Shown: positions 37,045 through 50,879, counted from the first letter of the stretch. The stretch is DNA of 64,000 bases from Onchocerca lupi (GCA_028564675.1 JAOVVO010000143.1:1-64000); one strand, 5' to 3'. Numbers and translations: made by a program. The notes: generated from the sequence alone by a model not told the origin.

Positions 37045-38070
37045 GGTATTACGGTTTTTTGCGAAATGCTCTCACTTGTTCTTCGCAATCACCACTGAAT
37101 AAAATTTCTATTTTTAATACTGCGTACATTATTTCAGTGAAGTCTAAAAATTCTGTCCGATTTTCTGTTTTATACATTAATCCAATACATCCTAAAAAAA
37201 ACCATGCGTTTGCCACATCTTTATTTTCCATAAAATGCATTAGCGTATTGCAAGAAGTGTTTTTTACAAACCACAGAATTAACATTAGTTCATTGAATCT
37301 GAAATCTTGTTACTGTTGTTGGGAAAAAAATTTTGATCTAAATTGTAATTTGGATTGTGGAATGGTTAGATTGAAAATTGTTTCTTGCAATTGTGACTCT
37401 GCTAGATTGCTAGCTCTCTTGGATTTATACGATATTATACAAAATACCGCGCTTTTACAATATTAAGGAGTAAATGAACATTGTATGGTAACTATAAAAG
37501 ATACTAACAAGCAGTCGTCTCCAATTGAATTGTCGCTTGTGCTGTCTTAAAATCGTTTTAGATCGTTTTAAAATCGTTTTAAAACTTTCGTTTCCTTGTT
37601 TTAGATTATGCAAAAGCTATTTGTTTACATTCAACCAACGTTAAGACAATAGTTTCTTCATCCACTTATTAATAGTTTGCTGGATTACAACTGAATTACC
37701 GCCAATACTAATACTCAAAAACTGGTCGTTTTGAGGACTGATGTTGACCACAATGATATCGCTGTCTCAAAAGCTTTCTTTTTACATGGATAATCCTTGA
37801 TATTGATAGCGGGCGGAAGCTTAATATTCACACTAGTCGTACAAAAGATTAGATGTGAGGACTAAGAATAAGATGGACAATTCTCACCAGTCTTAATATC
37901 CTTGTAGTATACCTGATAGTTAACATCCCCACATTTCACACGCTGCCCATACACTCTATTAGCAAATCGGAAGACGAGAGAATAAAAGTCTTTGTGCCCA
38001 GATATAGATAGATGGCTCTGTGTAAGAAATATTACGAATCTCTTCCATACAGATCACTTGGATTATTTCG
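37045..38070 (-). pseudogene. Unidentified decayed protein-coding stretch
   Basis: On the minus strand three pieces have protein-like composition in an otherwise random-looking area. One (about 38065-37863) contains FLTQSHLSISGHKDFYSLVF, FANRVYGQRVKCGDVNYQVY and KTGENC. After an in-frame TAG the same frame continues with LPPAINIKDYPCKKKAFETA. Another (37290-37049) contains MLILWFVKNTSCNTLMHFME, NAWFFLGCIGLMYKTENRTE and EILFSGDCEEQVRAFRKKP; it has a 3' splice-like TTTCAG before it and a possible GT donor at its end. I do not recognise the family. It could be a decayed host gene, a transposon ORF or another bacterial transfer. A further minus-strand frame at 38260-38496 may belong to it. Confidence 0.35.
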
Positions 38071-39346
38071 TTTTATTTACATTGTAAAATATTTCGGTTT
38101 TACCGATTATTCTTTGAACTTAATAGCTTGTTGTCATTTCATTGATATGATAGAATACAAATGATCTAAATACTGTCTTATACAGTTGATATATGCTATT
38201 GAACTTATAAAAATTAGCATATTTTCATAAATAATAAAAGGGAAATATAGTTCAATTTTTTAAATCCTTACACTGCAAATACGAATAGAAAAGTGAAGAA
38301 GAGGGCAGAAAATAATTGCAATTTGTACATTTTCTGATACTACTGCAAAGAGTTTCTGGACTAAAGATATGGTGTGCATCTGTTGGCCGCCTTTCACGTT
38401 TCTCTCATCGTTAATTATTTTAAACTGTAGGAAGCCGAGTAGTGAGCCAATTAGCTTGGTTAAGGGTGATAAATTTGAATTCTCTTCATTATCCATGTAT
38501 AGTGCCTTTTTTTCACGAATCAGGTTATGTGTTTTGATATATTAAATTTACGATTCATTCTATTCCAACTACTATAATAGAAGTAGTAAACATTACATGC
38601 CTCTCTTCTACGTTCTCGCAAGAATTTTAGCAAATGATCATTTCAGGTAATGTGCGCCCATGTTTTTATGATGTTACGAATAAGTACATTCAATATGATA
38701 AATTAAGTTAACAATTTTAGCATCAATGTGTTAAAAATAGCAGAGCTTAGATCGAAGAGATTGCAGCATATGGTACAGTTCAGAGGGACTTGGAAACTTT
38801 CAATTTAATCAGTTCAAATTTAATAAATTCGGTATTTAATTTACTAAGTTCGAATTTAATGAATTTCAGAATTTTATAAATTCGAGACTTCGCGCTCTCG
38901 GTATTTAAATGATAAGAGACAGCATTTGATGGAGATATCGTATAAATTGTTAAGTACTTCGGAATCAACATGGACATAATCGTTGACTACTTCTCTTTCC
39001 TTTCCTGTCATCCTGAAGAAAATACTTGAAGTGAAGGAAAATTATTGGCCAAACATTTTTTGATTTATAGCATAGCAATCAATCCACAAATGCAAACGGA
39101 TCGATGTACTACACAAAATTGGTCCTAAAATGAAACTTCAATGCAGAAATGGCTCTATCAACGAGAAGAGTTATTCAGATGCTAAGTTTTGAACATACTC
39201 AATTTCTACATTTCACTCTTCATCTTCCAATTCCTATATTTTGAGCATTCCTCAGTCAGTAGTATATTTTAAGGCCAATGAAATGACTGCAACTTATAGA
39301 AGCCTAAGCCATATATTGCCTTTTAATAAGCATGCTGTACAGAAAA

Positions 39347-39560
39347 TCTATATAAATAAGAAATGTAAATGTTCGTTGTTACTTGCCAAACAACGTTTCA
39401 AGTTCCTCACCGATTGATTTGAAATTTTGAAACAAATTTTGAAACATACGAATAGAGGCGTGTTCTTGTAATTTTTTTTCTATAAATGAAGAGTGTGTTT
39501 AAGAACTTTTTTAAACATTTAAATTTTGAACAAATGAACATTTGCATTCACTGGCATATT
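39347..39560. mobile_element. Foldback non-autonomous Helitron-derived element
   Basis: The plus strand starts TCTATATAAATAAG, then has GTTCCTCACCGATTGATTTG and AAATTTTG, like the 5' end of the Helitron ending at 18862. From about 39490 it continues GTGTGTTTAAGAACTT..TTTTGAACAAATGAACATT. That matches the same 5' end in opposite orientation (plus strand 18793-18848). The result is two 5' termini facing each other. Confidence 0.6.
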
Positions 39561-39649
39561 TTCATGACCAGCAGAATGTGAGCTACGGCAAAATATGCCA
39601 ATGAAGCGATGATTGAATGAATTAACGGGATAGATGCCTTCTGTCATAT

Positions 39650-40560
39650 GCATCATTTAAACGTGTCAATCAGTACACGAGCACGTAAACTGACTTATTC
39701 GATTATGAGTGGAAGTGCAGGAATTGTTCACGGAAGACTCCAACCATCACTTGTAATGTGTGTTTTCTGTACAGTGCTGCTGGTCGTGCCGTACGTCTAT
39801 CGTTCGATTGTCAGCGAGCATTGGATTGGAAGCAAACAAACTCAACTTAGCAGCCACCGATACATCAGCCACCTCTTCTCTCCTCAACCGGCTTATTTCG
39901 CACAGACACGTAGGCAGACAGAAAAGAGGTCGGTTGGTGGCTCTTGCGGGTCCAACCGGTCTCCTGCTCTCCTCGTCCAGCACTATGGCATTAGCCTGCT
40001 GCCCTGCCTGCATTCTGCATGACATTGCTGCCTGCCAGCTGCATGCCAGTCAGCCAGCTCATTTCATCTCATTTTTCTCGTCCTCATCAAGCAGTTTTCT
40101 TCTCTCCCATTGATAGCACGGATAGGGTAGGTACGCACACACTTCTTCAGTGCTCAATTTTCATTCTCTCCTAATGACTTTTATGCGTAACGGCGAGAGT
40201 CAAGTGGAGTAAGGTAGGAAGGAAGCATAGCAGTCAGCCAGTGTGGTATTCTTTTCTTCATATTGCCGACAGATAGACAACTGCTTAAACATGCGACAGC
40301 AGTTTTCTACAGCAGCACTAGTGGTTGTTGCATCGACACTCTTCTTCCCACTTCTAATAATAAGTCGGTTGGAGAGGAACAGACAGTGATCTTGGAATAG
40401 AGATATGGTATTATTGTGCTAATGGAAGGAGATGAAGAGAAAGTAGGGCGGACGAGAGGTGAAGAGGTACTAATGATGATAGCGGTGATATTAAGTGATG
40501 ATAATGATGACGATGATGATGAAGGATGAAGCATTGCCTGATGTGGTAACCGAAGTAAGT
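39650..40560. promoter_or_regulatory. GC-richer island, candidate promoter or untranslated first exon
   Basis: Base composition rises sharply against the AT-rich flanks. Several overlapping frames on both strands stay open (up to 124 codons) without any recognisable protein, as expected from composition. It ends near a good donor, CCGAA|GTAAGT at about 40555. It may be a distal first exon or promoter of daf-16, which lies downstream on the same strand, or of an unseen transcript. Confidence 0.3.
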
Positions 40561-43500
40561 GTCTCCTTCCCCAATAAAGTAACAAACATTGCTTCTTTCT
40601 GGGGCACAAGCGATCACTTCCATTCCTTAGCTATTCTAAAGCATACTCAAAATTTAGCTGTACTTTCCTTCCTATCCTTGCTTCTTGATCTCCTAGATGA
40701 ATTGCAAGGAAGAGCAAGTCCCTCTTTTCCCTTCACATCCCGAAAGACTGCTTTTGCAAAGCATATTACCTTTTGCATTCATTCTCAGTAAAAACTTCAT
40801 TCTCAAATTTCGATCTCGTATGTTTCAACAATCGATATTATTAGTATGTCTTCCCTAGTGCATAACTATTCGCTTCATTTGCTGACCGCTTGATGACAGT
40901 TCGTGTTCATTTTACTTAATCCATGAAATAAGAATGTAAATTCAATCACTGATATTATTCATCCTCATTGCTTTATTAGCATCTCTTTCCTTCTTTCCTT
41001 TTCTGGTCAGCCACTGATTTGTCTCTTACAATAGTCCATTGCAAGTATCTTTGATACCGTTTGATGTTAAATTGGATTTCATACTGTAATGACTGGAAAT
41101 TATTTGTGACCTTTGCAGTAGTGAAAATAACAGGATAATATTGAGATATTATGAAACGAGTTTTTGGAAACTTCGTGCTTCACCAAGACATTCTACCGCC
41201 TGCTGCCTGGATAACCCTGAACGTTCGAAACAACGATAGCCAACAGCGGGGACCAAATGGATCGATTTAAAAGACTGGCATGTTGAGAAAGATATGTCTG
41301 TGGCCTACTGGCTTGGGCTGAGCAAGAAAATTGTTTGTCAGTGCAGAGCGGTAAAAGATTTGATGTTTGACTCCTACGTCGTTGACCTTATTATATATTG
41401 AGGTCAAAGCACTGAAAGAAAATCATCAAAATTATGTGATATAGCCACTTGAAAATCTTTCACAGCTAATCACTGGTAAGCTTTAATTAGCGTTGGAATG
41501 AAATTTTTTACATGTCTTGGATAGTAGAAAAATTGCGAACGACTTTTTTTTTTTTTATTTGACAGTCAGCCAGCTATACAAATTACAAATTAGACAACTT
41601 GACTTATATTTCAGTACATATATTGGTGTATATAAATACTTATATGTTTATACATCGAGAATATGAACAGTAACGATGTTTGGTGTTTAGATAGTGAAAG
41701 AGTGTTGATAAGGGGACTGAGGTATTGAATGATTCTTTGCTTGGCTGCGCTGATAACAGCTTTTGTAGAAGCACCGTCATTTTTATCTTTATTTGCATGT
41801 GAATTATGAAATTTATGTAAAAAATAATTGGAATAACAAATTATTTTTTGGTTCAAACTTTTCCTTCCATCATTCTCAATTCTTATCTTTTATAAGCTGT
41901 ACTACATATCAGAATATGCTCTATTAAAACGATCCTAGATGATTTCAATCGGCTTACTTTCACTTTTTGTTTTCGATTTCAGTATCATTCAGTGTCTCTC
42001 TTTATTCTTTTTTCTTCGTTTCAAAACTGCTTTGAAGATCCCGAAATCCCGTTTTTGGTTGGAAACACCGAGTGAGCAGAGAAGTATATGCAAGACTAAA
42101 ATGGAATAGAAAACAAAACTGCAAATCTTATTGATCTTTTTCGATGGCATAACGTTTTCATTGCATGTACATCAAAGTTTTGAATAGTTTAAGGTATTCT
42201 TAAGGAATTTAGTTTCTTAATTGAAAGTTTCCGACATAAATATTGCTTTCATCATAATTCAAATATGTTTTAATCATCTCATATATGACATTCGAAATTT
42301 GATAAAAAGGTCGAAATTTTGGTAAGCAGTTATATATTGTCCAAAAAAGTTTTTATCCTACTCACAAGAAATTTTTGGAGGTAATCTGTGAGGGGACATG
42401 AATGTAGTGAGGATGAAAAAGAATTGATATTTGGACGCAGCTTTTACTAGATAATAAAAAAGTTTCGGAAATTTTGTTCAAAGCTTCAACTTTTTTACAT
42501 ATTTGTAGGAATTGAGTTCCAAAGCCAAAATTTACGAGTTTTTATTTACAGAACACTGTTAAAAAGCAGAGAGATTGCGCAGTATCATGGCTATGAATCA
42601 TTAAGCTGAAAATTGTCGCCTGTGCTGGTTTCAGCTTCAGAGACATTCATATTTTCGCTTTCTTCAGGTTTAAAAAATTCAAGTACTAATAGCTAGGAAC
42701 AGCTTTAAACTCATGTTTAGTTCTCCATAATGAATGAATGCGATATTGCTGATTGTTCGGAACCATTTATACTGCAACTTCAATCTAATTACTATTTATT
42801 AAGATAATGAACTTCTTCAGACCTGTAGTAATTCTTGTTTCAAAGTTATTTGCAAATAATAGAGTAATCTTTGGTTTCAACAAATAATAATTTCTAATAC
42901 TTAGAAGAGAATAGAAGAATTGGGAGAAAGGCACTAAAGTTTTGTTTTAGAAGGAAAGGAGGAAAAAAAGGCAGGATTAAGTGCTGTTTTGCGCTGTAAC
43001 TGATGAGATAAGAGAATTAAGAAAGGCCAAAAGTAGAGGAAGGAGAATTGAAAATTGTGGCACGGATTTCTATAGAAGGCTTACGTAGTAAGTAGTGATT
43101 TTTAATGATTTATTACGCGTTCTGAAAGAGATTGTGCTGTTTTGAGGCAGCATGGTCTCTTGTTTCATGTTCATTGATCAATGCCAGTGGATAAAAATTA
43201 TTTAAAAATTGTAGTGATTATCCTTTGTATCGCCTGTTGCAGTCGAATTATCCGAATTAACTGCTTAGAAGTGAGGAGGAACTAATAGATGCGATGAGCC
43301 AGCACTTATGGGTAGAAATCTGTCGCACGCATTCTTTCAGAGTTATTTCAGTGCGAACATCGTCGATATATATGTCGCAGGAATGTCCATGTATCCATCC
43401 ATCAATCAATCCAATCAAATGATTACGGAGACGAATCGACTGTATCTTTTTATAAGAGATGGCAGCGATTTTCATTCATTCTGTTTTCGGTTTCTGTATG

Positions 43501-44072
43501 TCCTGAAATGAATGACTTATTAGCTTGTCATTGTAGTGGTGAAACTGTTCGGCCTTTGGTAAGGTTATTTGCTTTTTCATTCGTTCATGCAAATGTGCTG
43601 ATTACTTTTGATGATAGTTGATCTCATTCTGTTTACTTCTCCAAAAACTCATTAAGCTAGTTATTCGAATAGTAAAATGTGAAGGTGAACTATAATGCAT
43701 GTTCGGTTTTCCTAAATCTTCAGTTTTCCTTAATTTTTACCGCATGGTATATAAAATCTTACTACTAATTTAAAAAAACTATTCTTGCTGCTATTTGGAT
43801 GAATTTCAACTCAAGCCTCGATGTTTTCTCTAACTTTTATTTAGCGTCCAAGCCCCGATGTCTCTATTAAACCGGAAACTAGGTCTAACATATCAAAATA
43901 TGAGATTATGTACAGCATTATAAAATTTTAAAACAAGATTTTTAAGAATAAAATTTGATCAAAAAAGCAAGAGAATCTTCATAGGCATCCACCTTCAAGC
44001 AAATCTGAAATCTGATTAACGATACTTTTTTTTGGATTGCTAGGAACTATGAAATTTCTAAAGCTATATATT

Positions 44073-45553
44073 TCATGCAGTTTCTAGACTAGACTTGTGT
44101 TTCAGCTGAAACCTAAATTCATCCGGCTTTTTGTATATTGCCACTACATTGGTTATATCATCTAAATATGTTAATAATGATTGTATCTCTTCCGGTTGTT
44201 GTCTTGATTTGGCTGCGCTATTTTTTGGTAATACCATATTAAATAGAAAGGAAGAAAGAATCTTAACATATGCGACAAAGTACGAAGTGAAGTTCACTTT
44301 TAACAGCACACCAGCTTCGCTAGATACTTTGATAACATATCCATTTTTTTAAATGTTTGCCTTGATTGTAACCAATGCCGCACTTATTTGTCGTTACTGC
44401 ATTGAGAGAATGTAAATCGTGCAGTCAACCGAACCTAACTCGATGCCATATCTTTTCACTCTTCGTTGAAACTGCACACTCTCTTTTTGTTCAATTTTCA
44501 TTGAAAAATCTGGAAAACCGGATTTTCGGTCGATAACTGCTGTCAATGTAAAGCACAGATAGTGGCAGTAGCAAAGAGTAAATTGCAACAACTGTGCAAT
44601 CTCAGTGACAACTTTATTTCCAGGTAATATATGTTTTGTACTTTTATTTTATCCTCAACTGAGAAGCTGATCACGATACTTTCCAAGATTTCGATTTACT
44701 TTATGATTTTGCTCGCATCTTTATACCTGCTGTATCTCATGTTACTGTTTTAACTATCAACTATATTCTGAAAGTCTACATCGACTTCTTTCATGATGGC
44801 AACATTCTTCTAGTTAGCGGTGGATTAATCAAGCCTTAGCAAGTTTGAATTCAGTTATGGAAATGTCAGCACCTCTGCATAGATGTCTATTCGAAAAATC
44901 CATAAAATATGTAATGTCTATGGCTCTCAAAAATAATCTCTTTGGTAACAAACTCATCAGCGTTTTGTTGGAGAAGGCCCAAGTTCTGGTTTTCTAGGCG
45001 ATGCTAGGATCATTAGTTTCTTAAATTTGGCTTATTGGATATTTCAAACGTATGCATTTATAACAGACGAAAGAGTCGCAAGTTTCTACAACTCGATTAG
45101 TTTCGATTCATAAATATTCTAGTGACTATAAAAGTGCGAAATATTTTATCGTATTGTTTTTTTCTTCCAAAGTTTCGTATTTCAATGATAGGAACACGCA
45201 GAAGAACTGATATTTTTTGCTCTTTCATCTTTTGATATAGAATTATAAGAAGTGTATTCATTGTATTTTTTGCAAATCGACTGACATCGCAGGCGTTTCT
45301 GTTTAACAAATAAATAGATACCTTCTCGACGAAAGAAGTCTTTGTACTCTATGCTTGTACTTTTATGGTTTGGTCTTTTGTACACCTTCCCTGATTGATT
45401 TGGACCTTCGAAAACCTGATCAAAAAATATGTTAAATATTGCGAGCGTTTGGAAATGGAAATCAGACCTCTTTAGGGAGCTTTTATATTGTTCTAGTGCA
45501 GTTAAGTCTAAATGATTTTGGATAAATCTGTTTGAAATCTTTACTAATTGCAA
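44073..45553 (-). pseudogene. Unidentified possible coding fragments
   Basis: Three minus-strand segments look protein-like. 45553-45182 is a 123-codon frame with LEQYKSSLKRSDFHFQTLAI, FEGPNQSGKVYKRPNHKS and EYKDFFRREGIYLF. 44591-44394 contains AVIDRKSGFPDFSMKIEQKE and RVKRYGIELGS. 44309-44073 contains SAAKSRQQPEEIQSLLTYLD and VVAIYKKPDEFRFQLKHK. They are separated by stops, are in different frames and match no family known to me. They could be remnants of one transposon or gene, or chance frames. Confidence 0.25.
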
Positions 45554-46669
45554 AATTTTCCTGTTCGAGTTGTTTTCATTTAAGCTTTATTATTTTTTCT
45601 TTTTCAAAAATGCGGAAGTTCATTTTATCTGTTACCTTTGATATCAGCATAACATATATTCTCTCATATGCTAACTATAGACCAATAAATAGTTGAATGT
45701 CAGCGATGGTAGTAAGTCATGCTTATGTTTAAAAACATTGGACTAAATTTCTCATTCTCTAAAATCTATAATATGCTTTCATAAACTTATTTAAATTTTT
45801 TGATCTTCCTCTTGACAATGTTACTGTTTGCTTCTAGTTTTAGCTTTGAGATGTCTTTAAAATTCTATAATTTAGTTCAGATTTTTCAGCAGTCTCTACA
45901 AGACAGTCGCTGAAATTGATTTTGTGACTTAAAATTTTGAGCTCTCACTCATTTTAAATGCTTTCTGAGAAAAAAATTTTCATTGAAAAAATTTCAGCAC
46001 AAATATAAATTATTTAAATCGAAACTGTGACATCATTTCCAAAAGTTTTGAAAATTTCGCCTTCGATGAAAGTTATATTTTAGCTTTATTGAGATCCAAG
46101 CTATTCAGATTGAAGGTATTCTGCAGAACTATTCATTTAGCATTCATGATTGTTTGTATGTTATGCTGAAATCTTTTGCTTAAATTGGCGGTCCTAGATG
46201 AATTCAATAAAGACTGTTATCTTGGGTGCATGCATAGCTGTTGAAGATGAAATCAGGAGGGATTTATTGCTGCTAGTAATTTGAATTCATTTAAGTAGAG
46301 CACTATCTATGAACTTCTGGCAAATCTTGGGCAAACATATCTTTTTAGCTGCTGTATCCACCTGCTTTTTTCAATTAAATATCGGCATAAATGCTATAGT
46401 ATCTATTTTCTCTACATAGTTTTTTCATTTTCTATCTGTAGATCAATTATTTGAAAAATGTAATTCATTGTGTATATAAAATTGAAACTGAAATGACATG
46501 AATTGGATATAGAATTTAGAAATAGACATACATGATTTTCAGGCTATTCGACTTTCTCAGGATGAGAAATGAAACAGTAGCATGATATTAGATTATTTGC
46601 GACGCGATTTCTTTGTCCATGCTTTAGTGGCGAGGATTAGTGGCAAAAGAATTTGTAAATACGACATGC

Positions 46670-46726
46670 GCAGCTATGCGCATGCTGCTTGTCCCAAGAT
46701 TACCCATGCATGCAATCACGTGATGC
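46670..46726. promoter_or_regulatory. CpG-rich motif cluster (NRF1-like repeats and CACGTG palindrome)
   Basis: ATGCGCAGCTATGCGCATGC at about 46666-46685 contains two TGCGCA cores. About 30 bp on, ATCACGTGAT is a 10-bp palindrome with an E-box. Such CpG-rich motifs stand out in this AT-rich stretch. Function is inferred only. Confidence 0.3.
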
Positions 46727-49700
46727 AACAATTGGATGTGATGACAATTGTCGCAAATCCTCTAGCCCTGTATTGACCTATGCTATTTTCGGCTTTGTTT
46801 TTATCGCTTTACATTCTATGCATCTCACTGAATTGAACATAACGCACTCGATAATATAAGCTCATTTGACCGATAACATTCACTTGTTGACTGTAATCTA
46901 GGCTGGGGACATATTCACTTGGAAATATTTCTTTTCTCTGATTTATCTCAATTTAACTTTAAAAACATTTGGAATAAGAAAAGTTTAATGGTTTTTTCCT
47001 CGTTTTACTATCTAAATTTATATTTTTAGGTTAGTTGTGCTCTAGGAGGATTTCAAGTAATTGAAAATATGTGATTCATTTGGAAATAGATTTTCATGCT
47101 CAGATCAGCAATGTTTCTTAATCCAGGTAAATTGTCGAAGATTTCTTGATTGGACTGAACTTAATTATGAAGAAGTTGAAGAAAGTAAAAACAGAGAAAG
47201 AATGAAATAAGTTTAGAAAAACTCTTAATTCTAATGAAAGATTGAGTTCATATTATTGACCTGAAATCAGATAGTGAATGTTTCAGATGAATAAAGCAGT
47301 GCAAACCTGATTTATTCATCTTTTTACTAGCTAACAGTACTGCAATTAAGGCATGAAAGGATTTACAGCTAGGGCAAAATTGCTCCCTAATCTTCCCAGT
47401 ACTAATCCCTCCTCTCTTGTCCATTTCTCTAAACTTGGCTGTGTAGAAAATGATGTAAGCCAGTATCCAATATACATATATTGGGCAAAGAGAAATGGCG
47501 CGACGTCATGTGTATAGTACTGCAAGCATGAGGTACTTGCAACTTCATTCATTGTGAGAATCAATTTTTATACTCTTAAATGCTATGTTCTATTGCGACA
47601 TCGAATTGAAATCATTTATTATCGTAGTATACTGATGGGATGAAATATATGTGCTAATCATAATAGCACTTTAAAATTGGCGATGTAGGTAATGGAAGAT
47701 GATTGGAATGATAATGATAACGATAATAGTGTAAGTAATAATAAAAAGCTGATAAGCTTAACAAATTAGCACTTTTTTATGAATGGTAATCATAATAGAG
47801 ACGTCATTTATAATATCGATATAAATGGAAATATTTAGAACGATTAAAATGAATGTAAATAGAAATAGAAGGGAAAACGAGCTAGTTAAAAAGTTCATCT
47901 GGTAGTTCTACGACACCTTGGTCTCTTGAAATACTTTTTTCTTTTTTTTTTTTTTTTCATTTTAGTAAATAATTGTTGCTAACAAATAGTAAAGAGTGTA
48001 AATTTCTTTGATGTTGAAGATATGAAGCACATAATTTGCTTATACATCTTGAATTGCGCTTATAGCAATTTTTCTATATTTCTAATCAAAAAATTCCGAA
48101 TTACATTTGCACATCATTTAAATGTTTTTACAATGAAGGAAAGCATTCATCATCAAATTTAGATTCATTATACCTTTTTGCTGTATGGTTTTACAAAAGA
48201 AACATTGGTGATAAATCATCTTGTTCTTTAGATAACTGAGAGTTTCGGGAGATCATAAGTTGATTTAAAATTCAAAATCCTATTTTATTATTTAAAGGCG
48301 TTGCAATTCATGAATTGAAGTTGTGGGGGAAGAGCGGATTAATAGTCATGCCGTAAAAGTATTTCATGCTTAAATTCTAGTTAGTTGATGACATCAGTTC
48401 TTAATAAGTAAAAGCCAGTCCATGTTGTAACACAAAAAAAACTCAGAAATACATTTCAGAAATAGATATATATTTCAACAAAGAGGAACCATTATGACTT
48501 GTTATTTTCATATTAGATTCTTTTAGATTGAAAATATATAAACAATTCTTTCCTCCGATTAGATTAGTCCATATAAGCCGAGAAAGTGATTTATAAGTGA
48601 CATATGAAATTTAATAGAAATGTCAATGTCGTATAAAACTTCCTGACATTTCTTTTTGACGGTAACTTCATCACTTAAGTTTACATTTCTGCAACAAATT
48701 CTGCATTCGCATTGCGCTGTACTTTTCGTTCCCTTGGTGATGTGACTGATTTCACTAAATTTTATGCTCGCTGCTGCTACTTTTTTTCTACTGATACTTT
48801 CTTCCTCACACTTCTATGGATTAACTTGGCATTGGAAGATTGAAATTCGCTTACATAATTCTCATACTACCTATCATGCCTGACCATATTACTTCGATGA
48901 GTATGCAGATGTACCTTATCAACGAGGCAAGTTTAAATGCACTGTTGAAATTGAATAAAGTGAACCAAGTTGTCTAATTTTCTAGAAAGATATGGATGGT
49001 GAATACAATTTCTCGCTTGTCACCACTGATTAGGATTTTGTGCGCAATATTTCGAATTTTTGCTTCCATGCTTTGATTGAGGGATTAAGTACTAGGGAAC
49101 AGCGAAGGGAATGGATGTGGGGCACTTTTCGAATTTCCCTCAAAATTGGTCGATCGCGGATTCGTTATTTCTTTTAATATTGTATAAATGCACCGCATAG
49201 CTTCTGAAAGATTTCGATGAATGAAAACTGTGATGATTGTTGTAAAATGGTAAGATTATAGAAACCATGAAAAATGTAGTTGATTTTTGTGAATAGCAGT
49301 AAATGGTAAACTCTCTGTCATCATCCACCATCATTCTTACTTACAATTAACTTTTGTATCACATGCAAAACTTCAGCTTCAGTTCTTCGTTTTTTTTTTT
49401 TTTTTTTTTTTTTTGCAAACCTTCTCTAATAAGTTATATTGGCTTATTATTAATACGGTTTATATATTTATAAGCATTTTAATTTAGTATTTATTGTGCG
49501 ATATATGCTTATTATAAATATTATATGTTGGCATTTCGCCTTTTAATAACTGCAATATATATTTGGTACTTCCTTTTTGAGGGGCACTGCAGACAAAAAT
49601 ACAAAAGGAATGTGTAAACAACGCGGTGCACTTTCTGCTGAACCTATCGCGAAATTGCATTATCAAGAATTAGGAAAATCCAATATGCGTCAAGAGGAAG

Positions 49701-50755
49701 CTGTCACTAATTGGCCACTAATGAGAATTTCCCAATTATTTTTGGTTGTCGACATGAATGTAATGGAAAACCGGTTATCATCATAGTGAGAATTATTACT
49801 CTTTCCACTTCATTGTTTCATTTTTTCCCTTCAATCAATATAATACAGATTGTGCACAATACTTTTCACATAATAGTAAGCATAGCCTAGTAACTCCTCT
49901 AAAAGATGATTATAATGTTACCATTTTGCTTACCTTTAATTAGGCTGTTGATAAAATAGGCGCGAATATTATTTAAGTATTTTGGATGGATGAATCCGTA
50001 ATATTTTTAATATGTAGGGAATACTTTTTCAAAGTGACACATCTGAAAGTTTGGGTCAAAAATACAAATACCTACCTGTCATATTCAAATAGATTTATCT
50101 CGTAGTATGCGACAAACGCACACATTACTGTGCATTGTGTAATAAAGCTTTGTGTGTATGTGTATGTGTGTGTGCCTTCTGTTTCTACTTTCATAATCAT
50201 GCTTGTGATGTCACATATGATTGGTGTCTTTATTGAGATACCCACTTTCACTTATGTCATTTTCTATCGAAAAGAAATGTGATTGCTGTGGTTATGAATC
50301 CCATTTCACCATTAAGCTTAATATCAACTGTTCTTTGTTTCTTTTTCTTAATTTTTCATAATTTTTTCTTTGCCTTCTTATTCTGCAAGACTAATTTCAT
50401 GTTGATTCTTGCATTCTTGATGAACCTGAATTCAACAGTAGATGAAATGTTAAAAATAGAGCATATTGCAGATGTTATCTATCTCGGACAGTTTAGAATC
50501 ATTAAACTAATGAGAGATGAGAAATGGCTTGTCACCCATCTGATGAGGTGCACTCCGTCCAACCGTGGACATGACAAGTAAAGAGATTGTACTACTGAGG
50601 AAGAGGGAAGAAGAAGAAGCAAGCGAAGGATCTACTTTGAGGATGGAATGGAATGAGAAGCTGATGAAGCTTTGCCTCAATTCAAGAAGAGGCTAATGGA
50701 TGGAAGAAGGACATGATGTCAAGGAATGGTCTATCTGGCTTAGGCTTCCATAGTT

Positions 50756-50820
50756 CACACACACACACACATACACACACACACATACACTCACATGCAC
50801 ACACTCACACACACACATAC
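50756..50820. repeat. (CA)n microsatellite
   Basis: About 65 bp of CACACA with interspersed T and G. Confidence 0.9.
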
Positions 50821-50879
50821 AGGATATCTATTTATCGTGGCTGAGCAGTCGTCGCTTCCATTTAAATTGAACAATTTCA

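Larger units (their letters stand above)
40900..50500. other. AT-rich region, no firm gene
   Basis: No gene could be established. It contains the minus-strand open segments near 44.1-45.5 kb and the GC-rich motif cluster at 46.67 kb, listed separately. Poly-T runs occur at about 41546, 47945 and 49390-49414. Confidence 0.45.

Noticed and set aside
39747..40113. Overlapping frames of 92-124 codons on both strands
   Set aside because: All frames are open because the DNA is GC-rich. No motif, signal or family is seen.
43629..43640. TGTTTAC, a DAF-16 binding-element core upstream of daf-16
   Set aside because: A 7-mer is expected by chance many times in 64 kb of AT-rich DNA.
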